The notes below the pieces were generated by a model. It did no database searches and had not been told where the DNA came from. It saw only the letters and a program-made list of their open reading frames with translations. A DNA stretch of 7,931 nucleotides from Elusimicrobiota bacterium (lineage in GTDB: Bacteria > Elusimicrobiota > Elusimicrobia > UBA1565 > JACRDR01), in assembly GCA_016212845.1 (NCBI GenBank), contig JACRDR010000041.1, positions 1-7,931 of the forward strand, written 5' to 3'. Positions 1 through 5,778 of the stretch are shown piece by piece (positions within the stretch are counted from its first letter, which is position 1; the number at the start of each line of letters is the position of its first letter). The position numbers and the translations under genes are program-made.

Positions 1-402
1 TATAGCGCGTTCGACAAGCGGGAGAAGGACATTAAGGCCGACGCGGCCGCGCTCGACAAGCGCATCCTCGCCGAGCGCGACGCGGACAAGAAGGCGGAGC
101 TTCTCGACGACAAGGCGGAGCTCGAACTCGAGCTTCTCGGCCTGCCGATCGAGCGCCGGCGCGCCGAGCGCATGGCGAAGAAGCTCAGCGGGGTGCTCGC
201 GTTCGTGGGCGAGAAGGAGATCCGCCTCAACGACCAGCTCTCCGCCGACCAGAACACGATCATCGTGAAGCTGAAGCTCGATAGGATCACGCCGTTCCTC
301 AAGGGCGCGCAGCTCGGCGGCATCCGCTTCCTCATCGACACGAAGGACGGCAGCGGCGAGCCGATGGTGGCGATCGACGTGATCAAGGCGGGAACGCCCT
401 GA
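1..402 (+). CDS. 3' end of an unrecognised protein with a charged, probably coiled-coil segment
   Basis: The frame is open from the left edge to a TGA at 400-402, so the gene begins outside the window and 133 codons are visible. The first 57 or so visible residues are very rich in Lys, Glu, Asp, Arg, Ala and Leu with few turn formers, as in a long charged helix or coiled coil. The remaining 75 or so residues (from MAKKLSG at 172) look like a compact beta-rich domain with alternating hydrophobic residues, ending in VAIDVIKAGTP. An internal ATG at 172 is a possible start, but the same amino-acid style continues upstream without a stop and no Shine-Dalgarno precedes it, so I treat it as internal. 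The next gene starts inside the stop codon (TGATG), which implies translational coupling and a shared operon. I recognise no family and assign no function. Confidence 0.7.
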   Translation, partial: YSAFDKREKDIKADAAALDKRILAERDADKKAELLDDKAELELELLGLPIERRRAERMAKKLSGVLAFVGEKEIRLNDQLSADQNTIIVKLKLDRITPFLKGAQLGGIRFLIDTKDGSGEPMVAIDVIKAGTP

Positions 403-950
403 TGCTTCGCGCGGCGCTCTTCGCGCTGCTTCTGGCCTCGCCGGTCCGGGCGCAGGACCACGACCACGCGCACCCCGATCTCGCGCTGCGCATCGATCAG
501 GCCGCGCTCGACTTGCCCGCGATCGCCGACGCCGTGCGGGACGCGGTCGACGGCAAGATCGACCGCTTCCGGCTCGAGATCAAAGAAGACGGCTTCCACG
601 TTACCGGGAAGTACAAGGTGCCGATCCTGCCGGACATCGGCTTCCACGCGGTCGCGTCTCTCGTCTACACGGGCCCCAACGTCTTCGAGATCCGCGTGCA
701 CAAGCTCACCTTGCTCGGCGGGCTGATCGACGCGACGAAGCTCGTGCTCAAGGCCGTCGAAGGCGCGCTGAAGGGCGCGCTGCAGGACGTCTGCACGTTC
801 AAGGAGTTGGGCGCGCGGCCCGACGGTTCTCAGGCGCTGCAGGTGACCGTCGACACGAAGCAGTTGATGCCCTCTCCGACGACCGGCCTCTACCTGAGCG
901 GAATCTCCACCCGCGACCAGGTCCTGATCCTGAAGGCGAAGCTCCCCTAA
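402..950 (+). CDS. Small secreted protein of unknown function
   Basis: This 182-residue protein begins with a typical Sec signal peptide: Arg at position 3, a hydrophobic core (ALFALLLASP), and a likely cleavage after residue 17 (PVRA|QD). The predicted mature protein therefore starts with a His/Asp-rich stretch (QDHDHAHPD) that could bind metal, which is inference. Residues of about 50-130 alternate polar and hydrophobic residues like beta strands (for example HVTGKYKVPILPDIGFHAV and NVFEIRVHKLTLLGG), followed by an amphipathic helix around 105-125 and a final strand (RDQVLILKAKLP). This faintly recalls periplasmic lipid-binding folds of the DUF2993/TULIP type, but I do not recognise the family. 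One Cys lies near residue 127. The ATG overlaps the upstream stop by one base (TGATG), which supports this start and operon membership. The stop overlaps the convergent asnS gene by 4 nt. Confidence 0.8.
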   Translation: MLRAALFALLLASPVRAQDHDHAHPDLALRIDQAALDLPAIADAVRDAVDGKIDRFRLEIKEDGFHVTGKYKVPILPDIGFHAVASLVYTGPNVFEIRVHKLTLLGGLIDATKLVLKAVEGALKGALQDVCTFKELGARPDGSQALQVTVDTKQLMPSPTTGLYLSGISTRDQVLILKAKLP

Positions 951-2332
951 AACTTCGCGAAGCCCGGCACCCGGGGGCACAGGCTCACGTCGCGGATGTT
1001 CTCCATGCCCGTGCAGTAGAGCAGCATCCGCTCGAAGCCCAGCCCGAAGCCCGCGTGGGGGACCGTGCCGTAGCGGCGCAGGTCGCAGTACCAGCGGTAA
1101 TTCTCGGGATCCATGCCGCACTCGCGGATGCGCGTCTCGAGCATGTCCAAGCGGTGCTCGCGCTGCGAGCCGCCGATCAGCTCGCCGACTCGCGGGATCA
1201 GGAGGTCCATGCAGGCGACGGTCTTCTGATCGTCGTTGCAGTACATGTAAAAGGGCTTGAGCGTCCGGGGGTAGTTGATGATAAATACCGGGCGCTTCAC
1301 GTACTCCTCGGTGAGGTAGCGCTCGTGCTCGGTCTGCAGGTCGCCGCCCCACTCGATCGGGAACTCCCACTTGCGGCCGGAAGTCTTGAGGACCTCGACC
1401 GCCTTCGTGTACTCGAGGACGGCGAATTCCGCCTTGGCCACCGCTTCCATCTTCGCGCGCAGGCCCTTCTCGATGCGCTCGTCGAAGAACGCGAGGTCTC
1501 GGGCGCAGTTTTTGAAGACGTGCTCGAGCATGTGCTTCACGAACGCCTCGGCGAGGTCGCGGTTGTCCTTGAGATCGGCGAAGGCGACCTCCGGCTCGAT
1601 CATCCAGAACTCGGCGGCGTGGCGCGGCGTGTTGGAGTTCTCGGCGCGAAACGTCGGCCCGAAGGTGTAGACCTTGCCCAACGACAGCGCGAGGATCTCC
1701 GCCTCGAGCTGGCCGGACACGGTGAGGCTGCAGCGCTCGGAGAAGAAGTCCTTCGACCAGTCGATCTTCCCGTCTTTGGTGCGCGGCGGCTTCTCGAGAT
1801 CGAGGGTCGAGACCTGGAACATCGCGCCCGCGCCCTCGCAGTCGGAGGTCGTCAAGATCGGCGAGTGGCACGTCACGAAGCCCCGCTGATGGAAGAACTC
1901 GTGCACCGCGAAGGAGAGCTCGCTGCGCATGCGGAAGACGGCGCCGAAGGTGTTGGTGCGGGGCCGCATGTGCGCGACCGAGCGCAGGAACTCGAAGGAG
2001 GTGCCGGCCTTCTGCACGGGCGAGGACGGGTCGCACTCGCCGAGCACCTCGACGGCGTCGGGCTGCAGCTCGATGGACTGGCCCTTGCCTTGGGACGCGA
2101 CGAGCTTGCCCTTCACCTTGAGGCTCGCGCCGGTGATGAGCTTGAGGATCTCCGCGCGGTTAGGCAGTCCCTCGTGGAGGAGCACCTGCACCGAGTCGAA
2201 CGTCGAGCCGTCGTTGAGGTGGAGGAAGCCCACGCTCTTCGACTCCCGGATCGATTTCACCCAGCCGGCCACGACGACGTCATCGCCCGCCTTGCCCTGC
2301 TCCAGCACTTTTCGGATATCCACGCGGTCCAT
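947..2332 (-). CDS. asnS: Asparaginyl-tRNA synthetase (class II)
   Basis: This gene encodes a cytoplasmic enzyme that charges tRNA(Asn) with asparagine using ATP. The 461 residues match the usual bacterial length of about 460-470. Residues of about 15-100 are the N-terminal OB-fold anticodon-binding domain (VVVAGWVKSIRESKSVGFLHL). The class II core follows: motif 1 around 144-162 (HEFFHQRGFVTCHSPILT), motif 2 at 228-249 (starting FRAENSNTPRH), and motif 3 at 428-435 (GFGLGFER, with Arg435). The stretch LTVSGQLEAE at 203-212 is typical of AsnRS, and Asn/His/Ala-rich motif 2 separates it from AspRS. The protein ends NIRDVSLCPRVPGFAKF, equivalent to the family's usual NIRDV..(F)PR.PG tail. The ATG at 2332 is chosen because homology begins there (MDRVDIRKVL). 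The frame stays open far upstream only because of GC bias. There is no Shine-Dalgarno; a -10-like box sits 6 nt before the ATG. The stop overlaps the convergent 402-950 gene by 4 nt. Confidence 0.97.
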   Translation of the reverse strand: MDRVDIRKVLEQGKAGDDVVVAGWVKSIRESKSVGFLHLNDGSTFDSVQVLLHEGLPNRAEILKLITGASLKVKGKLVASQGKGQSIELQPDAVEVLGECDPSSPVQKAGTSFEFLRSVAHMRPRTNTFGAVFRMRSELSFAVHEFFHQRGFVTCHSPILTTSDCEGAGAMFQVSTLDLEKPPRTKDGKIDWSKDFFSERCSLTVSGQLEAEILALSLGKVYTFGPTFRAENSNTPRHAAEFWMIEPEVAFADLKDNRDLAEAFVKHMLEHVFKNCARDLAFFDERIEKGLRAKMEAVAKAEFAVLEYTKAVEVLKTSGRKWEFPIEWGGDLQTEHERYLTEEYVKRPVFIINYPRTLKPFYMYCNDDQKTVACMDLLIPRVGELIGGSQREHRLDMLETRIRECGMDPENYRWYCDLRRYGTVPHAGFGLGFERMLLYCTGMENIRDVSLCPRVPGFAKF

Positions 2333-2338
2333 GGCCGT

Positions 2339-2346
2339 ATTATGAC
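2339..2346 (-). promoter_or_regulatory. Candidate extended -10 promoter of asnS, leaderless configuration
   Basis: Read on the minus strand, the bases before asnS are GTTTGTCATAATACGGCC followed by ATG. CATAAT (2344-2339) matches TATAAT at 5 of 6 positions and is preceded by TG plus one base, the extended -10 form. Exactly 6 nt separate the hexamer from the ATG, so transcription would be expected to start at or next to the A of the start codon. No GGAG-type ribosome site is present. A -35 element at normal spacing is poor (TTTCAA or TTCAAG, 3 of 6), which is common for extended -10 promoters. No start site has been mapped. Confidence 0.5.
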
Positions 2347-2403
2347 AAACCCGCCGCCGCCCTTGAAATTGGGTCCTTCGATTTGTTTTCACGTTCGCCA
2401 AGC

Positions 2404-2409
2404 AGGAGG
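2404..2409 (+). promoter_or_regulatory. Strong Shine-Dalgarno site of the HtrA-like protease gene
   Basis: AGGAGG lies 4 nt before the ATG at 2414. It is the strongest ribosome-binding site in the window and fixes the protease start, because the reading frame stays open far upstream across asnS. The 81-nt gap to asnS (2333-2413) also contains TTGAAA at 2363-2368, a 5-of-6 match to a -35 box, but I find no good -10 at the right distance, so the promoter of this gene remains undefined. Confidence 0.75.
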
Positions 2410-2413
2410 CTTT

Positions 2414-3334
2414 ATGGAGAAGGCGACCCCCGACGCGCAGTTGCTCGACGCGTACTCCGCCGCCGTCAGCGGCGCCGCGGAGCGGCTCAACCCGTCCGTC
2501 GTCCACCTCGCGGTGGTCAAGCGCGAGGGGTTGCGCGCGCAGCGCGGCGCCGGCTCGGGATTCGTGTTCACCGCCAACGGCTACATCATCACGAACAGCC
2601 ACGTGGTTCACGGCGCTTCCTCCATAGAGGCGACCTTCGCCGACGGCAGATCGCTCAAGGCCGAGCTCGTGGGCGACGACCCGCACACGGACTTGGCGGT
2701 CATTCGCGTGAAGGCCGACGGCTTGGCGGCGGCGCAGCTCGGCGATTCCGCGGCGCTCAAGCCCGGCAGCCTCGTGATCGCGATGGGGAGCCCGCTCGGA
2801 TTCCAGACCACGGTGACCGCGGGCGTCGTAAGCGCGCTCGGGCGCTCGCTCCGTTCGGAGTCCGGCCGCCTGATCGACGACGTCATCCAGACCGACGCCG
2901 CGCTCAACCCCGGCAACTCGGGCGGGCCGCTGGCGAATTCGCGGGGCGAGGTCGTGGGCGTGAACACGGCGATCATCCTCCCGGCCCAGGGAATATGCTT
3001 CGCTATCCCCGTGAACACCGCCAAATGGGTCGCCGGCGAGCTCATCCGCTCCGGCCGCGTGCGCCGCGGCTGGCTCGGCATCGCCGCGCAGGACGTGCGG
3101 CTCGACCGGGAGACCGGAGGGGTGCTCGTCGTGGGCGTCGAGCCCGACAGCCCGGCGGGCAGCGCGGGCGTCGAAGAGGGCGACGTGCTCGTCGGTTTCG
3201 GCGGCAAGAGCGTCAAATCCACCGACGACCTGCACCGCGCGCTCACCGAGGACGCGATCGGGGCGAGCGCGCGGCTCGACGTGGTGCGGGAAGGACGACG
3301 CGAAGCGGTGTCCATCACGCCGAGAGAAGGTTAG
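2414..3334 (+). CDS. Trypsin-like serine protease of the HtrA/DegP family (S1C) with one PDZ domain and no visible export signal
   Basis: The 306-residue protein is an S1C protease. The chymotrypsin-fold domain covers residues of about 20-210 and carries an intact catalytic triad: His63 in ITNSHVVHG, Asp93 in HTDLAVI, and Ser169 in NPGNSGGPL. GSGFVF (48-53) and MGSPLGF (124-130) are further family landmarks. One PDZ domain follows at about 215-303 (RGWLGI, then GVEPDSPAGSAGVEEGDVLVGFGG). HtrA proteases degrade or refold damaged proteins, and the PDZ domain binds C-termini or controls activity. Most are periplasmic or membrane-anchored with a leader, often 350-480 residues long. This one starts MEKATPDAQLLDAYS with no signal peptide or transmembrane helix, so a cytoplasmic location is inferred. 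The start is set by AGGAGG at 2404-2409. The oxidoreductase gene follows after 9 nt, so the two are probably co-transcribed. Substrates are unknown. Confidence 0.95.
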   Translation: MEKATPDAQLLDAYSAAVSGAAERLNPSVVHLAVVKREGLRAQRGAGSGFVFTANGYIITNSHVVHGASSIEATFADGRSLKAELVGDDPHTDLAVIRVKADGLAAAQLGDSAALKPGSLVIAMGSPLGFQTTVTAGVVSALGRSLRSESGRLIDDVIQTDAALNPGNSGGPLANSRGEVVGVNTAIILPAQGICFAIPVNTAKWVAGELIRSGRVRRGWLGIAAQDVRLDRETGGVLVVGVEPDSPAGSAGVEEGDVLVGFGGKSVKSTDDLHRALTEDAIGASARLDVVREGRREAVSITPREG

Positions 3335-3338
3335 GGAG
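3333..3338 (+). promoter_or_regulatory. Shine-Dalgarno site of the oxidoreductase gene overlapping the protease stop codon
   Basis: AGGGAG shares its first two bases with the TAG stop codon of the protease gene (3332-3334) and lies 5 nt before the ATG at 3344. The overlap suggests that ribosomes finishing the protease can reinitiate at the next gene, supporting an operon. Confidence 0.7.
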
Positions 3339-3343
3339 ATTTC

Positions 3344-3997
3344 ATGGGAAAGCCGAGAGTCGGCATAGTCGGGTCCGGTACGGTCGCGCAGGCGCTCGGC
3401 GCGGGTTTCGCGAAAAAGGGCTGGGAGGTCGTCGTCGGCACGCGAGACCCGGGCAAGCTGGCCGGGTGGAAGGCGACGGCCGGACCCGGCGTGCGGATCG
3501 GCTCGTTTCAAGAGGCCGCGAAGTTCGGCTCGATCGTGGTGCTCGCGGTGAAGGGCACGGTCGCGGAGCAGGCGCTGCAGGCGGCCGGCATCGACCACCT
3601 CAAGGGCAAGACCGTGCTCGACGCCTGCAACCCGATCGCCGACGCCGCTCCCGAGGACGGCGTGCTGCGCTACGTCACGGGCCCGAACGAGTCGCTCATG
3701 GAGAAGCTCCAGAAGCTCGCCCCGGAGGCGAGGCTCGTGAAGGCGTTTTCCTGCATCGGCAGCCATTTCATGGTCGACCCGAAGTTCCCGGGCGGCAAGC
3801 CGACGATGTTCATCTGCGGCGACGACGCGAACTCCAAAAAGGAAGCGGCCGCGGTCTGCGAGGAGTTCGGCTTCGAAGTCTCCGATATGGGCACCGCCAA
3901 GGCCGCGCGCGCGATCGAGCCGCTCGCGATGCTCTGGTGCATCCCCGGCATCCGCGAGAACAGCTGGACGCACGCGTTCAAGCTCTTGCAGGCCTGA
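3344..3997 (+). CDS. NADP-binding oxidoreductase of the F420-reductase-like family
   Basis: This 217-residue protein has an N-terminal Rossmann fold: beta strand RVGIVG, then the dinucleotide loop G10-S-G12-T-V-A15. Strand 2 ends VVGTRDP, where Thr33-Arg34 is placed to bind the 2'-phosphate of NADP(H), so NADP preference is inferred. Further family marks are VLDACNPI (91-98, usually DATNPL), LVKAFSCIGSHFM (131-143), GKPTMFICGDD (151-161) and RAIEPLAMLW (189-198). These match the family annotated as 'NADP oxidoreductase, coenzyme F420-dependent' (PF03807), here without the long C-terminal dimerisation domain of ketol-acid or pyrroline-carboxylate reductases. Many members occur in bacteria that make no F420, so the true substrate is unknown. 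The Cys residues in DACNP and FSCIG differ from the commoner Thr at those places. The gene lies 9 nt after the protease and 19 nt before the DUF805 gene, in the same direction. Confidence 0.88.
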   Translation: MGKPRVGIVGSGTVAQALGAGFAKKGWEVVVGTRDPGKLAGWKATAGPGVRIGSFQEAAKFGSIVVLAVKGTVAEQALQAAGIDHLKGKTVLDACNPIADAAPEDGVLRYVTGPNESLMEKLQKLAPEARLVKAFSCIGSHFMVDPKFPGGKPTMFICGDDANSKKEAAAVCEEFGFEVSDMGTAKAARAIEPLAMLWCIPGIRENSWTHAFKLLQA

Positions 3998-4016
3998 CGT
4001 TTAGGGGCTACCCTCG

Positions 4017-4400
4017 GTGGCGATGAACTACTCGGACCCGAAGCTTTGGTTCACGTGGAAGGGACGGGTGAATCGCCGGCTCTATTTCTTCGGCGGGCTC
4101 GCGGTCACCTGCATCACCGAGGGACAGCAGCTCGTGCCCGACAATCAGCAGATCCTCATCCTGCCGCTCTTGCTCGTCGCGCTATACTCGGCGATCTGCC
4201 TCGGGATCAAACGCTGTCACGACCGCGGGCGCAGCGGCTGGTTCATGCTGGTCAACGTCGTTCCGATTCTCTGCCTTTGGCCGATCATCGAGCTGCTTTT
4301 TTTCAAGGGCGACACGGGCCCGAACGCCTACGGCCCCGATCCGCTCCAGCCCGAAGCTATCGCGCCTACGCCGGGCGGCTTCACCCTGCCTACCGCTTGA
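4017..4400 (+). CDS. DUF805 family small inner-membrane protein
   Basis: The 127-residue product shows the three DUF805 landmarks in order: an N-terminal F-x-W-K-GRVNRRLYF segment (12-24), IKRCHDRGRSGWF (64-76), and GDTGPNAYGPDP (98-109). About three hydrophobic segments lie near 22-36, 45-63 and 76-95, so it is an integral inner-membrane protein. The function of the family is unknown. A GTG at 4017 has AGGGG (4003-4007) 9 nt upstream, so I use it. The ATG at 4023, two codons later, is an equally natural protein start and has TACCCT (4009-4014), a weak -10-like box, 8 nt before it. The gap to the oxidoreductase stop is only 19 nt, so co-transcription is likely. The stop lies inside the end of the convergent gene, an 11-nt overlap. 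Confidence 0.88.
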   Translation: MAMNYSDPKLWFTWKGRVNRRLYFFGGLAVTCITEGQQLVPDNQQILILPLLLVALYSAICLGIKRCHDRGRSGWFMLVNVVPILCLWPIIELLFFKGDTGPNAYGPDPLQPEAIAPTPGGFTLPTA

Positions 4401-5727
4401 AGTGCGGCCACCCTCGAGCCCAGCGCTCGGCGGCGTCGGCGGTCTCCTCGGCCAGCGGCTTTTTCATCACCTTCTGCGCGATCGCCGAGACGAGCGTTTC
4501 CGCGAAAGCGCCGCCCGCCGTCTTGGAGGTCTGAACCAGGTCGGCGGACTCGACCGTCTCGGCGACGACCTCGCGGTCCGTCGGCGCGTGGATCAGGCTC
4601 AATCGGACCCGGACCTGCCGCCGCGGCAGCATGCGGAACTCCTCGATCGCGCCCGCGACCAGGAATTCGGCTTTCACCCGCTTGCCGATCCGGCTCCACT
4701 TGAGCGCCTTGAGGTGGCCGGCCATCGTGATCCCGTCCTTCTTCAGGCGGTCGTCGACCGCGGCGGCGTCGATCGGCGAGTAGCCGGCGGCGGCGATCGC
4801 CGCCGTCACCCCTCGCCGCACGCGTTCGTCGGCGTCCATATCGGGCGTCTCGTTGTCGAGCGGCAGCACCGCGAGGGTCGAGCCCGCCGATAGCTCGGCG
4901 AAGGGAGGTTCCTCGAGGGCGAGCTTCCCGGCGAGAGCGGCCTCCCGCTCGGAACCGTCGTTCTGCTGGAGCATGAGCAGCCGGAATTGCCCGCCGATTC
5001 CTTGGGCGGAGTCGAGCAACTTCCCCTGCCACGCGAGCGCGGCTTTCGTGTCGCCCGCGAGTTCGTAGGCGGCGCTGGCGTTGGCCGCGGCGGCGAGCTG
5101 ATCGGGCTCCTTTCCGGCGAGCTCGGCCCAAAGCGAAGCCGACGCCGCCCACTCGCCGCGCTGCGCGGCGGCCATCGCCTCCTTCGCCCGCTCTCCCTCC
5201 AGCGGACGGATGGAGAGCGCCGTCGCCTTCGGCTCGAGCCTGGCCGCGCCGAGGATGCGCCTCATTTCGCTTTCGTAAGCGTCGGTCCACGTGTCGGTCA
5301 CGACCTGCGGGGGCTCCTCCGAGGTGTCAAAGAGACCGGCCTGCAGGCGGACCTGCACGCCGGCGTGGATCTTCCGCTTGCCTTCCTCGCCCGAGCGGCC
5401 GTTGATGACCGAGACCCACAGCACCGGCAGTTCGGGCCGGTACACCCGCGACCAAGCGACGAGTTTCGCCGGGTCCGACACGACCTGCCAGCTCGCGATC
5501 TCGCGGCAGGACTCGCGGGGCTGCTCGCGGACGATCTTCGCGATCGTCTCCGCGGCGCGGCTGGGGGGCTTCGGATCGGAGTTCGGGCTCGCGTCCTTCC
5601 ATGAGACGACGAGGTGGCAGGCGGGCGGCGCGGCCGGCGGCAACGCGACGTCCGCGCGGCGTCCGACGAACGCGGGAGCGCAGGCGCAGAAGGCGGGCAC
5701 GAGCCAGATCAGACGCCGGAGGGCCAC
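4390..5727 (-). CDS. Exported, possibly lipidated protein with TPR-like middle and GNA1162/DUF799-like C-terminal domain
   Basis: The 445-residue protein starts at a GTG with MALRRLIWLVPAFCACAPAF, a short basic plus hydrophobic signal. Cys14 and Cys16 are lipobox candidates, but the preceding residues (F-C-A before Cys16) fit the consensus poorly, so lipidation is uncertain. Residues of about 38-170 are unassigned. Residues of about 176-240 resemble helical TPR pairs (AMAAAQRGEWAASASLWAEL, then ANASAAYELAGDTKAALAW). From about 283, STLAVLPLDNETPDMDADER, then DDRLKKDGITMAGHL and AEFLVAGAIEEF, resembles the GNA1162/DUF799 lipoproteins, whose fold is like the N-terminal part of CsgG and TolB. 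That points to a role at the outer membrane, but no function can be assigned. The start is preferred because the leader begins there and a TTGACA promoter lies just upstream; there is no Shine-Dalgarno. It is divergent from gluQ and overlaps the DUF805 gene by 11 nt at its 3' end. Confidence 0.85.
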   Translation of the reverse strand: MALRRLIWLVPAFCACAPAFVGRRADVALPPAAPPACHLVVSWKDASPNSDPKPPSRAAETIAKIVREQPRESCREIASWQVVSDPAKLVAWSRVYRPELPVLWVSVINGRSGEEGKRKIHAGVQVRLQAGLFDTSEEPPQVVTDTWTDAYESEMRRILGAARLEPKATALSIRPLEGERAKEAMAAAQRGEWAASASLWAELAGKEPDQLAAAANASAAYELAGDTKAALAWQGKLLDSAQGIGGQFRLLMLQQNDGSEREAALAGKLALEEPPFAELSAGSTLAVLPLDNETPDMDADERVRRGVTAAIAAAGYSPIDAAAVDDRLKKDGITMAGHLKALKWSRIGKRVKAEFLVAGAIEEFRMLPRRQVRVRLSLIHAPTDREVVAETVESADLVQTSKTAGGAFAETLVSAIAQKVMKKPLAEETADAAERWARGWPHFKR

Positions 5728-5733
5728 GCGGCC

Positions 5734-5762
5734 AGAATGGGGGGTTCTTCCCGCGCTGTCAA
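5734..5762 (-). promoter_or_regulatory. Candidate promoter of the GNA1162-like gene
   Basis: On the minus strand a perfect -35 hexamer TTGACA (5762-5757) is followed by a 17-nt spacer and CATTCT (5739-5734), which keeps the important A2 and T6 of a -10 box but matches only 3 of 6 overall. Six nt (GGCCGC) then lead straight to the GTG at 5727, so the transcript would begin at about the start codon. No Shine-Dalgarno is present. Confidence 0.5.
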
Positions 5763-5766
5763 GCGG

Positions 5767-5772
5767 TACAAT
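5767..5772 (+). promoter_or_regulatory. Candidate -10 box of gluQ, leaderless configuration
   Basis: TACAAT matches TATAAT at 5 of 6 positions and is followed by 6 nt (CCATTT) and the GTG at 5779. Transcription would start at about the start codon. I see no Shine-Dalgarno and no good -35 at 16-18 nt spacing (for example GTTCTT at 5744-5749). The box lies 4 bp from the -35 of the divergent gene (5757-5762). Confidence 0.45.
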
Positions 5773-5778
5773 CCATTT

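Noticed and set aside
2363..2391. Plus-strand sigma70 promoter for the protease (TTGAAA at 2363-2368)
   Set aside because: No acceptable -10 box at 15-18 nt spacing (TTTTCA at 2386-2391 is poor).
1055..2413. Long plus-strand open frame upstream of and continuous with the protease
   Set aside because: It is antisense to asnS, whose motifs are unmistakable, has low-complexity Leu/Arg/Glu/Val-rich composition, and the protease start is fixed by AGGAGG at 2404-2409.
2333..3973. Minus-strand open frame extending asnS upstream to about 1008 codons
   Set aside because: The upstream part is antisense to the protease and oxidoreductase genes, is Arg/Ala/His-rich without family features, and AsnRS homology begins at the ATG at 2332.
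2383..4026. 547-codon plus-strand open frame in another frame across the protease and oxidoreductase genes
   Set aside because: Extremely Arg/Gly/Ala-rich translation typical of an out-of-frame reading of high-GC coding DNA; both real genes in the correct frames have motifs and ribosome sites.
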